A stretch of 64,000 nt of DNA. It comes from Hymenolepis diminuta. Lineage: Eukaryota > Platyhelminthes > Cestoda > Cyclophyllidea > Hymenolepididae. The position numbers were made by a program, and so were the translations under genes. Every line of letters begins with the position of its first letter. Position 1 is the first letter of the stretch. The notes under the pieces were generated by a model that had not been told where the DNA came from, did not search any database, and saw only the letters and a program-made list of their open reading frames with translations. This document shows positions 48,101 through 60,800 of the stretch, piece after piece. The stretch lies in assembly GCA_900708905.1 (NCBI GenBank), contig CAADRB010000042.1, positions 797,288 to 861,287 on the forward strand, read 5' to 3'.

Positions 48101-49609
48101 ACTGTTACTTTAGCTGAGCAAATGAAGTCGGACCCTCGTCATATTCTTATTAACTGTGTAAGTTACTTGCCACTGAATTTTGTTAGTAGCATATACATTT
48201 TAGTTTGGTTTTGATGTGATTATGATTTGAATGGCTTTTCAATAGTTAGTTCTGCCCAATAAAGTGATTACCAAATCGGTTTGTTATTTGTATGGGACTT
48301 TAAAAGTCTAATAAAGACTAATATATTTGATTTCAGTGTTGTCCTGGCTACGTGAGAACTGATATGACAGGTTACTGCGGAAATAAAACTATTTCCCAAG
48401 GTAAGTACACTTCATTTCCTAAATATTTATCCTTTGTTCGTCCGTTCTCTAATTATGGAATAATTCAAGATATCATGTGAGACACTGTGTAAATTTTCCA
48501 AATGAAGATTTGTTTCTGCACTCCCTATTCAGTTGAAGAATGAATCCCATTGGCTCCCATGTCTTGATTCGTCCCATTAATAATCTGTTTCATAAAGCGA
48601 TTTGACGTTAAATACGTTGTACGTTAGTTCCTTGTTCTCTTTCGTTTTGTTTCTTAGTATAATTAGTAGAGAAACGAATAACGAAATTTCTTAACCCTGC
48701 ATGAACATTTGTATTTTTTCTCCAAAACTTTTCTGCTACTTCTGAATTTGTAATGTTGTGGATATCTCCATTTTACACTGCAGGACACACTTTAGGACAT
48801 TTGATGTTAATCAAAAGTCCAAATCTAAATTTTCCCTCTTAGAGGGTAGGCTTAGATAGTTTGAGAAAGTGAGAAATTATCTATTTGAATGATCGATGTC
48901 ATCGGTTGTTTACACATGTGTGTACTGATGAGAAGGCCATAATTACATAAGCAATCCACAAGCCAACAAATTCACTCCGAGGAAGTTTGTTTTTAGAACT
49001 CATATGGAAAGAGGGTGGTTATAAAATTGAATGGAGCCATGTCATCCAGAATTTCACAATAATTTTGGTGGTAAGAAATTCTTTCATGAAACAAAAAGTT
49101 TAATCTGTTATTCTTAGCATAATATTATCCTTTAATTTCCTCTATCATACTTTCTATTTGAATATTCTCCATGATTAGAAATTGTTTTTTTGCTTTGTCA
49201 TGAATAATAATAATTCTATCTTAAATTTAGGTAAGTGAATACGCACAAGTATCCCTCCTTCTGTTAATGAGCTTCCTGTTAAAGCTATGTAAACCCTCTC
49301 CCATTAGCATCTATAAGGTTAACTTTTTAAATCTCTCTTCCTATTTCTAACTTGGAGTACACTGAGGTCGTTGATTTTGCAGCTCTAGGATGAGATTTTA
49401 GCCAAATCAGGTTTGCAGCCTAATACTGTAAACACGCGCTAATCTTGTCTCCACATAAGTAAATGTATTTTTATAGTATTTTCTTTTTCTTAATAGGAAT
49501 TGACACGCCTTTTTATCTGGCCACTCTACCTATAGGCACGAAGGAACCTTACGGAGAATTCGTCAGCGAACGTAAAGTTGTTGATCTTGATGCACCATTT
49601 TACTTCTAA
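45172..49609 (+). CDS. CBR1: Carbonyl reductase, short-chain dehydrogenase family (CBR1-like)
   Basis: Exons: 45172-45186, 45344-45619, 47639-47751, 47824-47949, 48019-48157, 48337-48400 and 49497-49609. They splice in frame to 281 residues (human CBR1 277). The first coding exon has only five codons (MKVAI) before VTGANRGIG, the NADPH-binding glycine motif. Then follow LTARN, FHQLDITD, LVNNAG, NYTGN (the catalytic Asn region), SAYGISKLG (Tyr-x3-Lys) and CCPGYVRTDM, ending GEFVSERKVVDL. The enzyme would reduce carbonyl compounds with NADPH in the cytosol. Where human CBR1 has VNVSS, with the active-site Ser second, this protein has VNMCT, so Thr replaces the catalytic Ser. Introns range from 69 nt to 2 kb, and intron 2 carries a dispersed repeat. 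Confidence 0.94.
46917..47288 (+). repeat. Dispersed repeat A, copy 1 (carbonyl reductase intron 2)
   Basis: Matches 53904-54113 in an intron of p47, in the same orientation. The two share AAAATGACATTATGAT, then TGTGG-GTTTCAA, CTTATAA, GGAACAGTGAT-CC-TCGGTA, and near the end CTTGAT-GTTT--CCA and TGTGTAG-like phrases. This copy has about 150 more bases in the middle. No coding frame or terminal repeats were recognised. Confidence 0.7.
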
Positions 49610-49745
49610 CTGACCACTTGCTGCTACTTACCGATCTTTGGATGCTCATTATAATGTTGCTTATATAGAAATCTTCATAATGTTGTTAAGTATCGCCTTC
49701 CGTTACTTTTCATTCTCATTTTTATTTTGGTATTGTTAAAAAGCA

Positions 49746-49751
49746 AATAAA
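49746..49751 (+). terminator. Polyadenylation signal of carbonyl reductase
   Basis: AATAAA 137 bases after the stop, in sense orientation. Confidence 0.5.
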
Positions 49752-50711
49752 ATCATGGAACAGCAAAAAATGCAGATATTGAGTCGGTTTCAAGGGCTGT
49801 ACTTGCAAGGTATATCAATTCCAAGCCTGGGATATTTCAGTTATGAATTAGGTATTGCATAGTAAGTGTTGTTCAAATAGGTCTTTATTAAGAACAAGTT
49901 AAAGAGTCAAGAGCAAGTTAAAAAATCACCCTCACAGCTTTGATCATTTCCTCGATAATCTCCCTCAAGTGATAAGATTTCCCTTTTGACGTTAAGATTA
50001 TTATTGGAAATTTTAAAATCGCGAAGAGTAATGTGGTAATAATCAGTGGTCTACAACTTTTAGGACTAATATATAAATTGAAAGAGTATTAACGTTATTT
50101 CGTTCAATTAGTAATATTTATTTGCTTGTTAAAACTTGGAGATCCAGTCATTGTTCATTAAAAATTGCAATAATGAATTGAATTATTTACACCGTATCAT
50201 TTAGGTTAATGAATAAAAATATATTTCAAATATTCAGATGCTCAACCGTCTTGCTTCTTTCTGCCTTTATCGTATGGCTGTTTACCATTTGTTTTTGATA
50301 ACGGTTATTACTGGATAATTAGTGCGTTCTGCATTTGCTGACAAGATATAGAGGTGGGACATAATGCCAAGTTTTCTAAATCTCCACGTTATCACATGTT
50401 ATGAAATCAGCATTCTTTCATTCATTGTGAGATCATTTTTTATCAAATGAATATCTTTGAGCAAATTATGCGATGTCTTTATTATTGATATATTTGATTA
50501 TTTTGTAAATGAGATATATATTTATAACCCGAATCCCAAAATTGATTCCTTATTATGGCACTAAGTACGATTGAATACAGTAGGAAATATATTTTCATGC
50601 ATTATGTATAAAATATTTCTCTTAAATACCTATTAATATGATTAATCTCAAAAGAGTATTTTGATTGGCTTTGATTCACTTTTGCGTGATTTGTGTTCGT
50701 GTTTAATAATC
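49752..50711. other. Spacer between carbonyl reductase and p47
   Basis: About 960 bases of AT-rich sequence between the probable end of one plus-strand gene and the start of the next. Nothing was recognised in it; it must hold the p47 promoter and 5' UTR. Confidence 0.5.
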
Positions 50712-53700
50712 ATGAGTCAAGACGATCATACGGTTCTTGTCAATCAAGTTGTGAGCATTTGCGATATCGATGAAAGTACCGCTAAATCTTATCTCGAGGC
50801 ATTTAATTGGGATCTTAATGTGGGTATATTGTTTTTAATTTTAATATATATCTATGAATTCTAATGTTGCCTCTTTATTTGACTTCATTAACTTTGTTTT
50901 TTTCAGGCTGCAGTTGAAAGCATATTAAATGAAACTGATGATGTAGAAATTCCGGTTGCACGAACTACGGACTCGAGTACTAGTGCTTTTGCTGAATCAA
51001 ATATTCCCAGAACGGAACCAGGCGCTTCTCAGCCAGAAAAGCCCACTGTCTCTGGTCCCACGATTGCTACGATGTCTTCTATCAGCGGACGAGCGTAACT
51101 TTTCATTTAAAGTCATCTTTAAGCAAGGCATATATTTTAGTGAGCATGGTTCCGGTTCGGATGACGAGGAGGGTCAAGCTTTTTACGTTGGCGGTGCAGA
51201 GCATGGTGGTGGTGGCCAACAAGTGAATCTTCTTGCGTTTCTTATCTTATCCTTTCTGTCTTAGGTGCTAGGTCCACCTCGTATAGATAATCCGGAGTCA
51301 TTTGTGCAGGCAATTTTCCGCGCTGCTCGTGAAAGAGGTGCAGAAACTCTCGATAGAGCACGGGTTGATGATCTCACTTCTACACAAGGACCACAGTCAT
51401 TTTCTGGCACTGGATATCGGTAAGCAGTCGATACACAATATAGTCGGTTTTTTATTAGAACTTATATTTTATTGTTACGCTTTTTATGCTGAAATCGAGT
51501 TTGACAGGACCTTTGTAGCCTGAGGGTAGGCGTATACGTCCGTAAAGACCAGCCAAGTTGTTCTACTTCCATCGTGTTTTATGGCTTACACAAGTGACTC
51601 TTCGGATCTGAGTCAATTTCAACCTAGTAACGTCAACGGGGCATCTAGATTATAGTTGAAGAAACTTTGCTTTTAGTATTGTGTCGCATTATTTGTTTAT
51701 TACTCTTTTCAGATTGGGTACAACCTTGTCTGATCCAACGGTGCGGGTCTGGTCTGGAAAGCCCTCGTCTTCATCCGGAGCCGTTGAATTAGGATCGTGC
51801 CGTCAGAACAGTGATGATGAAGAGAGTGGAGAAAAAAAGTCTGTAATCGTCAAGATGTGGAATAATGGCTTTAGTTTGGACGATGGACCACTTCGACTTT
51901 ACACTGATCCCTCATCGGTCCAATTCATTAGTGCGATTAAGGCGGGTCGCATTCCTACCGTGAGTTTGTTTTCACACAGCTGAGTGCTTGCTCTTCTGAT
52001 CAAATCGCTGACTCACTTATTCCTTAGCAGAATCCAACGAAGTGGTCTAGCTGCGTGATTTACGTAATGCTTGTATAAGTGGATTCGTAAAATTTAGGTA
52101 TTAGTCGGGTGCACTTGTAAATCAACTATTTAGTATATACTAGAAGCATATTGCATTTCACAACTTGTTTATCAGATTTTCTTATGGGTGCAAAATTGTG
52201 CATTATTGGCATAGAAATAACTTCCAGAACGTGAGGATTTTGTGAAAAGAATGTATTTTACAACTTTGCTGTTCATAAAACTGTGAGTTATATCGTCAGA
52301 AATTCCTCAAGATGGGAATTATATTACATTTCGATTAATTTATTCAAAATTTGGAGAGTGTAATCGTCAGTTTAATTTAATTGTTTTATACGTTCGTAGA
52401 GGGAGAGAATGCATCCGTTTAGGAGTTCACGCAAAGTTATATTCAGTATATAGTCATTCTGATTAAAGTAGGCATTTGTGTATATTCGTATCTGTTATTC
52501 TTTAGGAAACGAATAGGTCAATCGCTTGTATTTTATATACGGAATGTAAACGTGTTATGTTCTTGTGACTCATACAAACACGTGGTTATAAACATCAAAC
52601 GAAGTAAGCCAAACCGCTTTGTTCTTTAACAAGAATGAAGATATGCTGAATGTGGCAAAAGAAGCAAATGTCGATGATTGATAGTGAACACATGAACAAA
52701 TCATCACGGAGATACTAAAGTAGCACTAATCCCGATGGTTAATTTACTTTAGGATCGAGACCAAGGTAAGTTTAGAAATCCTCATATAAAACGACCTTCC
52801 TGAAGCCCAACAGAACACATCAGCCTTTCACCGGTCAGAGGATTAAAGTTAAATGAGACTTTGTATTAACTGGAATTGAATAAGAGGGGAAAGGAGGAGG
52901 TGGTAAAAGGGGTAGTTATGAGTGAAGAGGAAGGTGTCAGTAGTGAACGCGAGCAATCTGAGTTGTGGTTGTGCATCCTTTGTTCATCGATGAGCGACCA
53001 ATCAAAATCATCAGTTGCAATTATGGCGTGCATTTGGGTCAGTAGTGCACCGTATTTGGAGAGGCGGAGCAAACCCATTAGTCATCTTGTTCGCACTACA
53101 ATGTCTTTGATTAGATTGATGAGTATAGCCGGTATCTTGAGCACTGCCGTCTATAGATTAGGCGATTTGTGTAATTGTAGATTAGTTAGGCTATTCTTTG
53201 CGCTATATCGGCGTGGGTTCCAAATCTTATTTACGGCAACGGTTAAGGCATTCCGATAATTGTTCACATTTTTTCAGGAGCTAATAGCAGCAGCTCGAGG
53301 CCATGAGGTGCATGTGATGCTTGAGGATCATCACAATGAGCCCTTCCAAGCACCTCAGCCCAAGTTGAAGCCTTTCTCTGGTGTCGGTAGAGTGTTAGGC
53401 AACCCGACACCCAAGGTCGTCACTAATACCTCACCCCCCATCTCCTCGTCTGTAGCCCCGCCACCTGCCCCTGAAGTGGATGAGTCAAAACCCACCACCC
53501 AGCTGCAGGTTCGCATGCCTGATGGATCTAGGTGAGTTGCCTTGTCAACATTCAAATTCATTACCTAGTTAGACTAGGATGATATCTGGCTTTGACCCGC
53601 ATTATCTGGATACATTTCGCCCCTCAATAAAAATGTCCTTTTTTGCAGGGTCGTTGTCAAGTTGAATAATCAACACACTGTTCGAGATCTTCGCGCCGCT

Positions 53701-54466
53701 ATCATTCAGTAAGTCTACATTTGTATCCCTTATTTTTTATGTGAAATTGAATGCGTTTTATATTCATCTAATAGAGCTACCCATATCCATGTCTTAATAA
53801 AGATAATAATCATTATACTATTCGGACATGCAGATACATAGCTGTAGGTGTAAGGAAATAGATTGAAAGAGTACATACTACTTTTTAATGTGATTTGGAA
53901 TAGACTAGCTATTAATCTGCTGTCAATGCTAAAAATGACATTATGATCTGTGGCGTTTCAACCATCATAGTCTCTTATAAGACTTAAACCAAACTGAAAT
54001 TGGTTACTGCAAGTTCTTGATCGCCTGGGGAACAGTGATACCATCGGTAATGCAAAAGCATTATTTCCTCCCTTAACGTCTTGATTGATTTGTTTAGCCA
54101 TGGCTTTGTGTAGACCTCTAAATTTCTTGTTGGTATTATGGTCAGAGAACTGGAAAGACGAAGTATTCTTCATCGAAGCTTGACCGTGGGATTTTCTGGA
54201 ATAACCCACTGAGCTAGCTCTTCATTTGTCATGGTACCGTGAGGATACAATCTTAAGATACAATCCTTTAAGGAAAACTCTAATAGTAAACTCTCGTTTT
54301 AACTAACTCCCTACCTATTTTTGTCTTCCCTAGCCAAAGACCTGAGCTGGCCTTTGCAGCGTTCAGCCTGAGCATCCCATTCCCGCGTACAGAGATCAAA
54401 GACGATTCTGTAACTCTTGCGAATGCCAACCTACTCAACGCCTCAATTGTCGTCACAAAGCACTAG
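50712..54466 (+). CDS. NSFL1C: p47 / NSFL1 cofactor (UBA-SEP-UBX adaptor of p97)
   Basis: Exons: 50712-50819, 50907-51094, 51141-51222, 51265-51419, 51713-51959, 53278-53531, 53649-53708 and 54334-54466. They splice in frame to 408 residues (human p47 370). Order of parts: N-terminal UBA-like domain (residues 1-45; CDIDESTAKSYLEAFNWDLN), a linker with acidic DDEEGQAFYVGG, a VLGPPR motif and a helical linker, a SEP domain (VKMWNNGFSLDDGPLRLY, then FISAIKAGRIP), a Pro-rich linker, and a C-terminal UBX domain (LQVRMPDGSR, then SIPFPRTEI with the p97-binding FPR loop). p47 recruits the p97/VCP ATPase for Golgi and ER membrane fusion and handles ubiquitinated cargo. Introns 2 and 3 are 46 and 42 nt; intron 5 is 1.3 kb. 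Confidence 0.95.
51960..53277 (+). other. p47 intron 5 with an unexplained less AT-rich block
   Basis: Most of the intron is AT-rich. At about 52,860-53,250 overlapping open frames of 127 codons (plus) and 70 codons (minus) occur in a less AT-rich stretch. Neither translation resembles a family I know. It may be a relic of an inserted sequence. A functional nested gene is not supported. Confidence 0.35.
53904..54113 (+). repeat. Dispersed repeat A, copy 2 (p47 intron 7)
   Basis: Partner of 46917-47288 and shorter in the middle. The alignment starts at the same ACTAG phrase in both copies, which may mark one end of the element. Confidence 0.7.
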
Positions 54467-54662
54467 ATACCTCTGACTTCTTTCCCCCTACCAACATGAA
54501 CTTCGATCCCCCTCCTCTCTGTCCTTTAAATATTGTTTCATTTTCAATTAAATCCTCTGTTTTTCACGAGGTGGCTGTTGACTGATGTCTCGGTGCGTTT
54601 TATGCACTCTTGTGTACGTTCCCAGGATTTTCAGATGGCATTGGTACGAATTCTACAAATGG

Positions 54663-54668
54663 AATAAA
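54663..54668 (+). terminator. Polyadenylation signal of p47
   Basis: AATAAA 197 bases after the stop, following a C/T-rich 3' UTR. Confidence 0.5.
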
Positions 54669-57600
54669 CAAATACACTTTCTAACAGATATACTTAGAGG
54701 TGCAACTTATTGATAGTTCTTCACTCAGAAGTTATCTTTTAGTAGCTCGTAACATTTCCCGATGCTTAAATCCTCTCTTTTAAGCCGTTTGTTTGTCTCT
54801 AAAATTCGTTCATAAGAGAAGCAGTCTTGAATATGGCCATATGGTTATTTATGGTAACCATATTTTACCCCATTGAGTAGCTTGGGATATATAAGTGACA
54901 ACTAAGCCCAGCATTGCAAAAAATATTTGGTCCATATAAACGAACAACCTTCTTCGTGATATCTATTGCGGACAAATTGCGGGACTTCAGTCCTGAAAAT
55001 CAGATATCTGCATAGCTCCACTTAGAAATTATTGAGAGCATTCGATTGGAGCTTAACTTTAAGGGCTAGTGGGTAAAAATTATAGGTGTTGGCTTTTAAG
55101 AGCGAAGATTTACAGTTTCTTACTATTATTTCGAACATATGAATACACCACCTAAACCAGGTTTTTGATGAAAAAACACGACTGAGCACATTTCAGTTTG
55201 TTGTAGGTGTCAGCTACAAGTGTTAGAGTGGGAGTCCAGGCTCGGAATATGTCATGTGAAGATATATGTAGGTGTTTTGGTTTGGCAGCAACCTTAACGT
55301 ATGAAAAATCTTAACTCTCTGAAGTCCATTTGATTTAGACTGGGTACCCATTCGCACCTTCTCCCATATTTGGTATGGTTCCCTCCTGTCCCTGTTCCTA
55401 GATGACTAGTTTCGTACTTCAGATGAAATCTGGTGAATTTTATTTAATGTTAAAATCATGTAAACTAGTATCATGGCGCTATCTTGTCTAATAGAAGAAA
55501 ATAATCTCACTAGCTTATACCAACTGACGACTATGTAACTCTAAATCCTTTAAAATTGATCAATTGGGGTGTGTACTTTCTATTGGAATAAAACGATTAT
55601 GAACCCAATTTTGAACCACGAGATTAAGGAGATGCAAAACTCCACTCTACAATCTTCACTCGCTTGTCTTGAAAATTAATCTCCAATCAAACACTCAAAA
55701 ACCCCAATTAAGGTTTTAAGGACAAAGAGGTCCTAACCACAACTAAAGTTATGTATAATCTCAATTTTAAGACTGAAATGTCACATTTTACGTTTTATTC
55801 CCCTCAGCAAATACTATATCACCACCAATGTGCCTTCTATTCAAATCAGATACGATCTTTAAAAAAAACCAACTAAAATTCCAGTATTACGAAATTATAT
55901 TTATAAGACACTGTTTTGATAGTAGGAAGAACATCAATATGAAGTACAAAAAATGAAACTGCAACTACCTCGAGTCATATCCATTTTTAACTATTCATTC
56001 AATTTTTTTACCGAATCGATCTACCTTTCGAATTCTCATCGAATGAGCTGCTCACTATTCAACCCATGATTCATCCTTATGTTTATGCTAGACTCTCCCA
56101 AAAAATACATCCGCATCATATTCTCTGTCACCCTTCTATCTTGTGTTTTGAATAAGCTAGGAGAACGATAGCTTAGAAATAAACCTCTCATACCGTTTCT
56201 GAAAGGTATTCACAGTATTTGACTTGGATAGAGGGAGGGTATTCTGAAAAACTCGGCTACTACTGTCTATCTTGTTGACAAGTGAACTAACCAGTGCAGT
56301 TGATCACTCCCGTTACTGGGTTTGCACCGATGGCCATTGATCAAGTGAACTCTGGTTTAGAAAGCGTGCATGTTGACAACTGCACCACCGGCGAAATGAA
56401 ATACCTAAGCAAGTTCCTCTAACCTATACGCCAGTGACTTCTAAGTTGTCGCTTCTAAACAATAAGCAGCATTTTTTCAAAGATAAATTATGTTGACGCC
56501 AAAATTTGCACAATTCAATTGGAATAATAAAGTGAACAAAAAAGAACGATTAAAATAATTCAGAGAGAAAGCGATTGTCGACGATACATACGCACGCGAA
56601 AAATGGAATGGAAGAATTCGTGCAGATATCAAGTAGAACAAGCTCATTTGAATCGGAAATTTAAGATGATACAGAAGCACCTGGTAGTGTACCCATAACC
56701 TGCAACAAAAGAATAAATTTGGAATTGCAACGTGTAAGGAGGTAATATTGACCTAAAGCCTGTTATAAAGATAGATAGAAGAGGCAATTCCGACAATTTG
56801 GAGATTCCAAGCTCAGCAATGTGAAGTGACAGCGCCCCATGAACAAACGCCATAATTCCCAAACTTTGTGAATGGCCTTTCTGTCATTTCCGTATTGTTC
56901 TACCTACACAAGTGGTTTAACTTATTCCTCCAGCACATGGAAATGGTTACAAGAGCCCTCTATTTCTCTAAAATCAGAAACTCATTTCTTACCACCTATC
57001 TTTCAACCATTGCTGACCCAGTCCCATGTATCTAATCCGTGAGCCCTAGATCACTGTTACTGTAATGATTGATTATTTCAGGTATCATTAAGTGGATGCA
57101 GCAGTTTTGTCAATTAATACGGTGATTCTCGTTACATTTGCTCAATTCATGCAACTGACTTAGCTAATCCCTTCAACATGCGGATGGGTCGACATAGCTT
57201 TTCTCCACGTTATATCAAAGGTTCTAAGGTACTGCTGGGTGAATCAATCATATAGTACAGAGTATTTAGTATTACTGACCCCCTATTGAAATTAGGAATA
57301 ATATCCACTAAGCACGAATAAACCCCACAACCGTTAAAATGGCTATATTAGGATATTATTTAATACAGCGATAAAGAAACAGATAGCATTGCATTCAAGC
57401 CTATTTTGTAAGTATAAGTACAGGAATCAGATAGCAAATACTTCTCACATGTACAAACGAATGGACTTTAGTTACATCTAGACTTAATTCAGAGGGCAAA
57501 CTGGGTGATATCCCAATAACGTAACAATTGCCTCTCGATGACATTATTAGGGCAATTCAATTCCGAAATTGTCTTTCTCCATCCCATTTATTGGCAAAGA

Positions 57601-57768
57601 CCGTTTAAAGTCATAAGGGAAGCAGTTAGCAAAGTAACTTTCCTACATTTTATGGCGATTTTACGGGGTTAAAACTTCTTCAGCGGCATAACCTTTAAAT
57701 TGTTATTGTTCTTTAGAAAAAAGGCGCACAAAATGACAAACGCTCTTTTGCATTTTTCTGTCTTAGTT
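54669..57768. other. Spacer between convergent p47 and flotillin-2
   Basis: This 3.1 kb lies between two converging 3' ends. No exon was recognised; open frames of about 70 codons on the minus strand near 56.5-56.9 kb lack motifs. Confidence 0.5.
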
Positions 57769-57774
57769 TTTATT
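57769..57774 (-). terminator. Polyadenylation signal of flotillin-2
   Basis: AATAAA on the minus strand, about 60 bases beyond the flotillin-2 stop (110 if the shorter C-terminus is used). Confidence 0.5.
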
Positions 57775-57831
57775 TGAGATTCAATACAGGACGTCTGTGT
57801 TGCTCAGTTAGTCACCGCCATTGAATAAATG

Positions 57832-60800
57832 TCATTGCCTTTGGGTAATTGATGCTGGTGGTTTAGCAGCTTTAAAAGGGGCTTCAGCTTTTGGCTTTAA
57901 CAACTGTGGGCAGCTGTGAAAACTGTTACAAGTAACCTCATGTCTAATTAAACAGAAAAGAAACAGTTTTAAACCATACCTTGCTAAGATCCACACCAGT
58001 AATAGCTCTAATACTCGGGGGTACAGTAGCCGAAAGTCTCATAAAGTCCTTTCCCAGCCCATTGATAGTTGCCATTGAAGTAGATTTTGAGGCATCTCCA
58101 GACCCCTCTCCAATCATGACAATTTCAGTGGTCTTGGCAAGTGGTGCGCAGACTTCTGCCGCAAGTGCTGGCAGCATATCGAGCATCAGACGGAGTTTGG
58201 CTGCCTCAGTGAATTTAGCAAATGCTTCAGCGCGAGCCAATAGGCCTTCTGCCTCGGCTGCACCTGCTGCCTGGGCTACTTCCGCACGGGCTGATCCAAT
58301 ACTGCGCACGCCTTCCGATGTGGCCTTTGCTATTACCATTTTCTTGTACCTAAAAAAATTTGATGCGTCATAAAAGGCGAGAAAAAATGTAAAATAATTC
58401 AGTATAAAAAGGCGCACCGGCAAATTATACATAGGCACTTGCGATCCAGCTTAAAAATGAATGAAAGTACAACCTAAACATGCAAATAGTAAAATCATCT
58501 TACTTTTCACCTTGAACGATCTGTTCAATACGGAAGGCTTCAGCCAGAGCTGGTTCATGGACGGTAGCTTCAAGAACCTTCTCATTGCGCTTCACTTCCT
58601 GTTCTTCAATCTCAATTCTCTTGGTCTTCTCTACAATCTCAACCTTCACCTCCTCATCCTTGATCAACTGTCTTTCTTTAGCGGACTAAAATGGAGAGAA
58701 CACGTGACTCAATTTCAATATAAAAATGATATTAATTTACGTTGGCGTAAAGTGTTACAGTAACCTTCTACCTTCCATCTAGTGATGAAAGATGTGGGAG
58801 GCTAGAACCAGAATACAGTCTCTTACACTAGTGACCCGTGAAATACCCTACCATTCTACAAAATGAATTCAATTCAGGTGAAAACAATAAGGATTACAGT
58901 TTTATCTACTTAGTGCAATTTGAAAGGTCAGCATGTGTGAGCATGTACCAACACAAAATGAATATAGAAATGTGGAGAAAATATTAAAGAAAGGAGATTT
59001 TAAATTGTAATTTCCGCATTAGCCCCAAGTAATTCAAACGAAAGTCTCCCTTTCAATATCGATCTGTTTCGAAGTGAATCCAACTCAGTGATTAACGTGT
59101 ACATCAGCCAATGCTCAATGATGCACATCCAGTGGTGCGGGTGACTGACCAACTGACTCGAGAATGTGTGATTCTCGTAAAAGGACCTGTGAGCCCATCT
59201 CCTAGTGATCTTGGGAAGTTTTGATCAAATTCACCGACTGTGGAAGCATGTACATTTGACAGATTAAAAAATGTGTGGAAATAGCTTGCACAAAATCTAA
59301 CAACTCCTGGAATACCTCATGGGTACATATGAATTTTGCCGAAGTTTTCACTTAATTTATCTTTCAAAGGGGTTAAGAATAGCTTAATGGAGGCGTACAA
59401 CTCTTAAACTCATCGGGTTAAGCAGTATTTTTAAAAGGAATTTTTAGCCTATTGTTAAACCACCTGTATTCACGACCACACAAATGATCTACTTAATTTG
59501 TATCTATACTGAGAAAACCAGAATGTGAATCCCGAACGTCTTACAGAAATAAACTCAAACTTCTAGGTAAAAGTAGGCTACTAGAACTTAGAGGAAGAAA
59601 ATTCCATTTTTCTCAGCATATTTTCTCAGGTTCCACAATCTAATATGACCTACCTTAGTGTTCATTGTGTTTAGACACTTTGCTATTATTTAAAAGTAAT
59701 AATTCTTTTACTTTGTATAGGAACATTAAGAAGAATGGAATTGCATCTTCGGATCTTAGCTTCACAAGTGTTTTACCGTTTACCGTTTTGATCAAGTCTA
59801 AGTATTCCTAGGCAGACACTTCAAACTATAACTGACATGCTGAGTTATAGACCTATACAACCCAATTCTAACTAGATAGAAATGAATTAGATTTTAATGG
59901 ACTCATGGTAGAATAAGTAGGATGAAGAATATCACTATTGCTGGAAATCATTTTACTTTCATCGATTTTTTACCTCTCCACGCTAGCATCCTAAAATAGA
60001 ATCTTAAGGTCATCAAATGACAGCGACGACAAACTTAAAGAGACATTTCTATTGTCAGCTGGTATTGTAGACGCACTATTGGGCGGGCTTGACCTGAAGA
60101 CACCCAACGCATGCCATGTTAACCCGATTTTCTCATTCTCTCTGGTAGGATAAATTGCCTGTTCAAATAAACGACAGAATAGACTCAACTTGTCCATACA
60201 CTAGAATGAAGAAATAACAGGCAACCTTCCATTAATAGGTCACTGCTAACCTGTAGATCGTCAGCTAATTCGGCTTCAGCTTGAGCCTTGTTAACTTCCA
60301 TGTCGAAAGAGGCCTTCTGGACTTCGAATTCACGCTGGTGATCAGCGATTGATTCGTCCACTTTGCATCGCACCTCCATTCGCACCTTTTCACATTCCGC
60401 TTCCTAGGCAAAACAGATAGACGTGTATTAACATATGTTCCCCATACGTAATTAGTTTACATGAAATTGAAATCATCGTGACTTCGATAACGGTAAAGAG
60501 GTAGAAAAAGTTCGAATTCAAAGACTCACTAATTAATATTCTTCTACAAGGGAGACCATCTTTATCATAGTGAAATTGAACAGAATAGGATTGAATCCTG
60601 ATAGGAAGTCGACAAAATGAAGCTTAAAACTGCGGTATTAATGTTTTGTCTCCGAATGGGAAATTCCCGCAGGTTGTCGCTAAAGTAGCTCATCATCCAA
60701 GTGGACACAAGCCATTGCTGACATCTTGACAGTTATTCGGGACATAAACCGTTATTGGTGCTTTGATCTCCAAACATCGGTGGCACGAAGACAAATTGTA

